A stretch of 64,000 nt of DNA from Pseudomonas sp. MPC6 (GTDB taxonomy: Bacteria > Pseudomonadota > Gammaproteobacteria > Pseudomonadales > Pseudomonadaceae), in contig NZ_CP034783.1 of the NCBI RefSeq assembly GCF_006094435.1, positions 2,631,001-2,695,000 of the forward strand, written 5' to 3'. This document shows positions 60,097 through 64,000 of the stretch, piece by piece. Below the pieces are notes generated by a model. The model saw nothing but the letters and a program-made list of their open reading frames with translations, was not told where the DNA came from and did not search any database. A program made the translations under genes and the position numbers. Position 1 is the first letter of the stretch, and each line of letters opens with the position of its first letter.

Positions 60097-61605
60097 TCAA
60101 AGCTTCCCCGGAATCCCATACTTACGCAACCGAATAGCAATCGCACTGTGCGAAGTTTGCAACCGCGCAGCCAACAAACGGCTCGACGGATAGCTGCGGT
60201 ACAGCTGTTCCAGCAGGTTTTTTTCAAAATCACCGACGGCGGCTTCCAGGCTGCCGACCTCGCCGGCATTCTGCCGCTCCATGGTCGTGCGGGCGATGTC
60301 CAGGTCGTCGATGTCCACCAGTGGGTTTTCGCAAATGGCGGCAGCGCGGAAGATCACGTTCTGCAGTTGCCGGACGTTGCCCGGCCAGCGGTTGCCGAGC
60401 AGCGCCGGATACGTGCCTGGCGCCAGGCGGCAGACCGGGCGCTGGATCTGTGCGCAGGCCTGTTGCATGAAGTGATTGGCCATCAGCAGGATGTCGTGGC
60501 CGCGGTCGCGCAGCGGTGGCACTTGCAGGTTGAGCACATTCAGGCGGTAGAACAGGTCTTCGCGAAAGCTGCCTTCGCTGACCATTTTTTCCAGGTCGCG
60601 GTGCGTTGCGCTGAGGATCCGCACGTTGACCTTGACCTCGCGATCGCCACCCACCCGACGGAAGCAGCCATCGCTCAGGAAGCGCAGCAGCTTGGCTTGC
60701 AGGTAGGGCGACATTTCGCCGACTTCGTCGAGGAACACCGTGCCCTGGTCGGCCAGTTCCAGCAGGCCGAGCTTGCCGCCCCGTTGCGCGCCGGTGAAGG
60801 CGCCGGCGGCGTAGCCGAACAGCTCGCTTTCGGCGAGGCTCTCCGGCAGTGCCGCGCAGTTCAGGGCCAGGAAGGGTGCATCACGGCGGGTGCTGATGGC
60901 GTGGCAAGCACGGGCCACCAGCTCTTTGCCGGTGCCGGTTTCGCCCTGGATCAGCAGCGGCGCGTCGAGGGCGGCCACTCGCTGGGCGCGGGCCTTGAGC
61001 GTGCGAATCGCCGGGGATTCGCCCAGCAGCGCATCGAACCCTTCGGCATGGTCGTGGTGCAGCGCCGAGAGGCGTTCGCCGATGCGGTTCGGTTGATACA
61101 GGGTCAGCAGGGCGCCGGCATCGGTGATCGGCATCGCGTCCAGCAGCAAGGTCTGGCCAGCGAGGCTGACCTCGTGCATGGGCAGGCGGTAGCCGTGTTC
61201 GATCAGCGTGCGTTGCAAGTCGGGATCATCGAACAGCGCCGTCAGCGGCTCACCCGCCGGTTCACGGCCGCACAAGGCGATCAGCGCCGGATTGGCCAGC
61301 AGCACATGGCCGCGGTCATCCACCGCCAGCACCGGGTCGATGCTGGCCGCCAGCAAGGCGTCCAGTTGCAGGCGGCGACGCTGTCCCGGGAGGATATCGA
61401 CCAGGGTCACCGCTTGCACACCCCGCACGCCGAGCAAGGCCTCGCGCAGTTCCTCCAGCACATCGGCACCGAGTGTCGGGGCATCGATGTACACGTTGGG
61501 CGGCACCATCTCGACGGCATCCAGATTGAAACTGCGCCCGCCGAGCAGGGCCAGTACTTCCTGGGTGATGCCGACACGGTCGATGAAGGTGACGTGGATG
61601 CGCAT
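60097..61605 (-). CDS. sigma-54-dependent activator of the TyrR/PhhR/GcsR type
   Basis: This 502-residue bacterial enhancer-binding protein starts with an ACT domain (about 1-70, MRIHVTFIDRVGITQEVLALL), then a PAS domain (about 80-170), an AAA+ domain and a C-terminal Fis-like HTH (SSRLLAARLQTSHSAIAIRLRKYGI). Walker A is GETGTGKE (221-228), Walker B is FLDEVGEM (291-298), and the sigma-54 contact loop GAFTGA (268-273) is intact, unlike E. coli TyrR. This matches PhhR and GcsR, amino-acid-responsive activators. The sigma-54 promoter and three TyrR-type boxes upstream of glyA, 2.4 kb away on the same strand, are the obvious local target. Confidence 0.92.
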   Translation of the reverse strand: MRIHVTFIDRVGITQEVLALLGGRSFNLDAVEMVPPNVYIDAPTLGADVLEELREALLGVRGVQAVTLVDILPGQRRRLQLDALLAASIDPVLAVDDRGHVLLANPALIALCGREPAGEPLTALFDDPDLQRTLIEHGYRLPMHEVSLAGQTLLLDAMPITDAGALLTLYQPNRIGERLSALHHDHAEGFDALLGESPAIRTLKARAQRVAALDAPLLIQGETGTGKELVARACHAISTRRDAPFLALNCAALPESLAESELFGYAAGAFTGAQRGGKLGLLELADQGTVFLDEVGEMSPYLQAKLLRFLSDGCFRRVGGDREVKVNVRILSATHRDLEKMVSEGSFREDLFYRLNVLNLQVPPLRDRGHDILLMANHFMQQACAQIQRPVCRLAPGTYPALLGNRWPGNVRQLQNVIFRAAAICENPLVDIDDLDIARTTMERQNAGEVGSLEAAVGDFEKNLLEQLYRSYPSSRLLAARLQTSHSAIAIRLRKYGIPGKL

Positions 61606-61686
61606 GAAGGGCCTGCAAAGTGGCGAACGGGATGACTGCGCCGATCAGTATGCCGGGCACTGTTCGATTGTGGCGAGCAGTGTCTG

Positions 61687-62601
61687 TCAGCGACTGGCGG
61701 TCTTGCGTGAACAGGCGTCCAGGTCCTCGAGAAAAGCCTGCAGGATCGGCGGCGGGGCAGTGCCGCGTCGGGTGATCACATCGAACGGCGACATCAACTC
61801 CAGGCTGGTGGGCGCCAGCTGATGCATTTCGCCGGTCTTGACCCACTGGGTGGCGAAGTGCACCGGCAAGAAGCCCAGGTAGGCACCGGAAATCAGCAGG
61901 ATGGCCAGCGCTTCGATGTTGTCCACAGTGGCCGCGGCCTTGCTCACGCCCAGGTGCTCCAGGTCGTATTGCTGCATGTAGCCCCTGACCACAATCCGGC
62001 TCGCGGCAATCTCTTCGAGCAGTTCGCCACCCTCGGCCTTGCTGCCGTACAGCGGATGCCGCCGCCCGCAATACAGCCCCAGGGCTTCCTGATACAGCGG
62101 TGAATGCAACAGCCCGGGAACGTGGATCGGGAAGTGCCCGATGGCCAGGTGCAGGCGGCCGTCGAGGACGCGCTCTTCCAGTTCGGCCGGGGTGCCGACG
62201 TACACGTTGAGGTGCACGTCATGCCCTCGGGACACGAAGCGCTGGGTGGTGCGCGGCAGCGGGGAGGCCGGATCGGTAATGGTGGTGTCGATGATGCCCA
62301 GGTTGAGCTTGCCGCTGATGTGTTGCTTGAGCACGTCGGCGTCCATGCAGAAATTCTCCACCGCCGAGAGCAGGCGCTGGGTGGCTTCATGGATCGCCAC
62401 GCCTTGCTCGGTCAGGCGAAAGCCGCTGCGCCCGCGTTGGCAGAGTTTGACCCCGAGCCGGGTTTCCAGGTGCGTCATCTGTTCGCTGATGGTCGACTGG
62501 CCGGCATTCAACGCCGCCTGCGCGGCAGAAAAACCGCCGCACCGGACAATCGTGGCAAACACCCTGAGCAGTTTCAGATCGACATCGTGCAGCTGGATCA
62601 C
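61687..62601 (-). CDS. LysR-family regulator, divergent from the ureohydrolase
   Basis: This 304-residue regulator has an HTH at about 1-65 (LLRVFATIVRCGGFSAAQAALNAGQSTISEQMTHLETRLGVKLCQ) and a two-lobe effector domain. It is divergent from the ureohydrolase-aldehyde dehydrogenase genes, and a T-N11-A dyad lies between, so it should activate them in response to a guanidino compound or its product. The layout recalls gbuR-gbuA of P. aeruginosa, but sequence alone does not show the effector. Confidence 0.9.
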   Translation of the reverse strand: MIQLHDVDLKLLRVFATIVRCGGFSAAQAALNAGQSTISEQMTHLETRLGVKLCQRGRSGFRLTEQGVAIHEATQRLLSAVENFCMDADVLKQHISGKLNLGIIDTTITDPASPLPRTTQRFVSRGHDVHLNVYVGTPAELEERVLDGRLHLAIGHFPIHVPGLLHSPLYQEALGLYCGRRHPLYGSKAEGGELLEEIAASRIVVRGYMQQYDLEHLGVSKAAATVDNIEALAILLISGAYLGFLPVHFATQWVKTGEMHQLAPTSLELMSPFDVITRRGTAPPPILQAFLEDLDACSRKTASR

Positions 62602-62625
62602 CTTGGACCTCCGGCGTGTGGATGC

Positions 62626-62640
62626 ATCGGCAATGCCGAT
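62626..62640. promoter_or_regulatory. LysR box, ATC-N9-GAT dyad
   Basis: ATCGGC-AAT-GCCGAT is a perfect 15-bp palindrome containing the T-N11-A LysR motif. It lies 25 bp upstream of the LysR start and about 115 bp upstream of the ureohydrolase start, as expected for an autoregulatory and recognition site. Confidence 0.75.
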
Positions 62641-62753
62641 ATGAGTATCTGATGTTTAGCATTTTTTCCACGAAAACCTGCGCCCATAGTCACTCCAACG
62701 GCGGTCGCCTTCCACGACCGCACAGCCAAAAACAAGAATTGGAGATGCCCGAC

Positions 62754-63758
62754 ATGTCGAACAACGGTTATGAATCCGGTCGCCTGAACCTGCCATTCGT
62801 GGGGCATTGCACCTTTGGCAAATCCCCGGTGTGCACCGATTGGGATGCTCTCGATGCTGACGTGGCGGTCCTTGGCGTCCCCAACGACATGGGCACCCAG
62901 TGGCGCTCCGGCGCCCGTTTCGGACCACGGGGCATTCGCGAGGCATCGACGCTGTTCTCCTTCGGGCATGCCGGTGCCTACGACCACGAAGATGACGTGA
63001 TGTACCTGACCGCCGCCGATGTGCGCATGGTCGATGTCGGTGACGCCGATATCGTGCATACCGACATGGTCACCAGCAACCAGAACACCGAATACGCGGT
63101 ACGCAAGATCCTCGACGCCGGCGTCATGCCAGTGGTGCTCGGCGGCGATCACTCGGTGCACGCTCCGGTGATCAAGGCCTTCGAGGGGCGCGGGCCGATT
63201 CACATCATCCATTTCGATGCTCACCTGGACTTTGTCGACGAACGCCACGGCGTGCGCTACGGCCATGGCAACCCGCTGCGCCGAGCTTCGGAAATGAACC
63301 ACATCGTCGGCATGACCCAGATGGGCATCCGCAACGTGTCTTCCTCCAATCGCGATGACTACGAAGCGGCCCATGCGGCGGGCTCGAAGATCCTTTCGGT
63401 GCGCGATGTGCGGCGCCTGGGCGTCGACGGTGTGCTGGCGTTGATCCCGCAGAACATCAACTACTACATCACCATCGACATCGACGGTTTCGACCCTTCC
63501 ATCGCACCCGGCACGGGCACCCCGAGCCATGGCGGTTTCCTCTATTACGAGGTGCTGGAAATCATCCAGGCCCTGGCCAAACGCAGCCAGGGCAACATCG
63601 TCGGCATGGACCTGGTCGAGGTGGCGCCCGTCTATGACCCGACCGGCATGACCTCGATCCTGGCGGCGCAGCTGCTGCTCAACAGCATCGGTTTCATCTT
63701 CCACGAGCGGGCTCAGGCACGGCACGTCATGAGCGCAACCACCACGGCTTCGGCGTGA
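62754..63758 (+). CDS. ureohydrolase (agmatinase/guanidino-acid hydrolase family)
   Basis: This 334-residue di-manganese enzyme removes urea from a guanidino compound. Metal ligands are His133 (GGDHS), Asp155, His157 and Asp159 (FDAHLDFVD), and Asp242 and Asp244 (IDIDGFDPS). The substrate may be agmatine, guanidinobutyrate or another guanidino acid; the motif HGVRYGHGNPLRR is agmatinase-like. I use the ATG of MSNNGYES, nine bases after GGAG; an earlier ATG overlaps that site. An aldehyde dehydrogenase gene starts 27 bp downstream, suggesting a catabolic operon. Confidence 0.9.
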   Translation: MSNNGYESGRLNLPFVGHCTFGKSPVCTDWDALDADVAVLGVPNDMGTQWRSGARFGPRGIREASTLFSFGHAGAYDHEDDVMYLTAADVRMVDVGDADIVHTDMVTSNQNTEYAVRKILDAGVMPVVLGGDHSVHAPVIKAFEGRGPIHIIHFDAHLDFVDERHGVRYGHGNPLRRASEMNHIVGMTQMGIRNVSSSNRDDYEAAHAAGSKILSVRDVRRLGVDGVLALIPQNINYYITIDIDGFDPSIAPGTGTPSHGGFLYYEVLEIIQALAKRSQGNIVGMDLVEVAPVYDPTGMTSILAAQLLLNSIGFIFHERAQARHVMSATTTASA

Positions 63759-63785
63759 CTTGACCGCCGCACAGAGAGACTGAAA

Positions 63786-64000
63786 ATGGACACCATCGTC
63801 AAAAATTACCTGCAGAAATTCGGCGTCTCCGAAGCCACCCAGACCTTCCTCGGCAAGGCGCAGAAGATGTTCATCGGCGGCGCCTTTGTCGACGCCAGCG
63901 ACGGGCAGACGTCCGACGTCATCGAACCCTCCACCGCAGGCCTGATCACCCGGATTCCCATGGGCACCACCCAGGACCTGGATCGCGCCGTGCAAGCGGC
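63786..64000 (+). CDS. aldehyde dehydrogenase, N-terminal part (cut by the window end)
   Basis: Only 71 full codons are present. The N-terminus MDTIVKNYLQKFGV, then MFIGGAFVDASDGQTSDVIEPSTAGLITRIPMGTTQDLDRAV, has the first strand pair and Rossmann start of the NAD-dependent aldehyde dehydrogenase family (IGG..VDA..G......P.TG). AGAGAGACTG precedes the ATG. It starts 27 bp after the ureohydrolase stop and is probably co-transcribed, oxidising an aldehyde made upstream or downstream of the guanidino hydrolysis step. The catalytic Cys and Glu lie beyond the window. Confidence 0.87.
   Translation, partial: MDTIVKNYLQKFGVSEATQTFLGKAQKMFIGGAFVDASDGQTSDVIEPSTAGLITRIPMGTTQDLDRAVQA

Noticed and set aside
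60097..61605. The activator being E. coli-type TyrR acting with sigma-70
   Set aside because: GAFTGA is intact, which marks a sigma-54 partner, and TyrR of E. coli lacks it.

Overview
The window is high-GC, gene-dense DNA (one gene per about 1 kb) with the character of a Pseudomonas chromosome, most likely the P. fluorescens group. This rests on the gene content: HglS, a PlaF-like lipase, AruF/AruG paralogues, the dhcR-dhcA-dhcB-atoB cluster, Pcs, a three-domain LigD, a TyrR/GcsR-type activator and two DUF2790 proteins. The many dispersed repeats built on GTAGGAGCTGGCTTGCCAGC or GTGGGAGCGGGCTTGCTCGC point the same way. I found no tRNA, rRNA, CRISPR array, prophage or insertion sequence. Sixty coding genes are supported, the last one cut by the window end.

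Layout. 0.4-6.4 kb: a DJ-1/PfpI protein, 2-oxoadipate dioxygenase HglS, a membrane-anchored PlaF-like phospholipase, a MASE2-GGDEF diguanylate cyclase and a secreted CPG2-type peptidase. 6.5-13.4 kb: oxaloacetate decarboxylase, a second-copy AruF/AruG-like pair outside the arginine operon, a histidine phosphatase coupled to cobF, a glutamine amidotransferase and an orphan amino-acid binding protein. 13.5-20.8 kb: a secreted esterase, two unknowns, the dehydrocarnitine/ketone-body CoA-transferase and thiolase cluster with its LysR regulator, and a sirtuin. 21-30.1 kb: a methyltransferase, an acetamidase/formamidase with an inserted zinc ribbon, an MNIO (DUF692)-DUF2063 pair without a visible precursor peptide, a two-component system, a DUF2790 protein, a small Cys-containing exported peptide and a CcdA-TlpA fusion (DipZ-like). 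30.1-41.3 kb: AraC/DUF4242/methyltransferase, a tandem Usp protein, an alcohol dehydrogenase, Pcs with DUF488, a DctA-lyase-GntR module, a YebE-like protein and a cupin. 41.4-46.5 kb: a haem-oxygenase-like diiron protein, an NPPY methyltransferase and LigD, apparently one operon. 46.5-47.4 kb: a long 126-bp tandem repeat array. 47.4-55.9 kb: DUF3303, an unknown protein, Mug coupled to TetR, then a complete HlyD-MFS-OMF efflux operon with an aldo/keto reductase and a LysR gene. 56-64 kb: a second DUF2790 protein, glyA, an AT-richer ABC exporter, a sigma-54 activator, a LysR gene, a ureohydrolase and the start of an aldehyde dehydrogenase.

The most informative regulatory finding is upstream of glyA: a good sigma-54 promoter (57936-57950, minus strand) with three 18-bp TyrR-type dyads (58015-58132) behind it, and a TyrR-like sigma-54 activator 2.4 kb upstream of glyA. 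Other readable operators are a perfect 21-bp palindrome in the lyase/GntR promoter, TGTATC direct repeats of 10-bp period shared between the two-component/DUF2790 and amidase promoters, 21-bp-spaced direct repeats next to the AraC gene, and a T-N11-A dyad next to the second LysR gene. The best candidates for undescribed biochemistry are the MNIO-DUF2063 pair and the diiron protein-methyltransferase-LigD operon.
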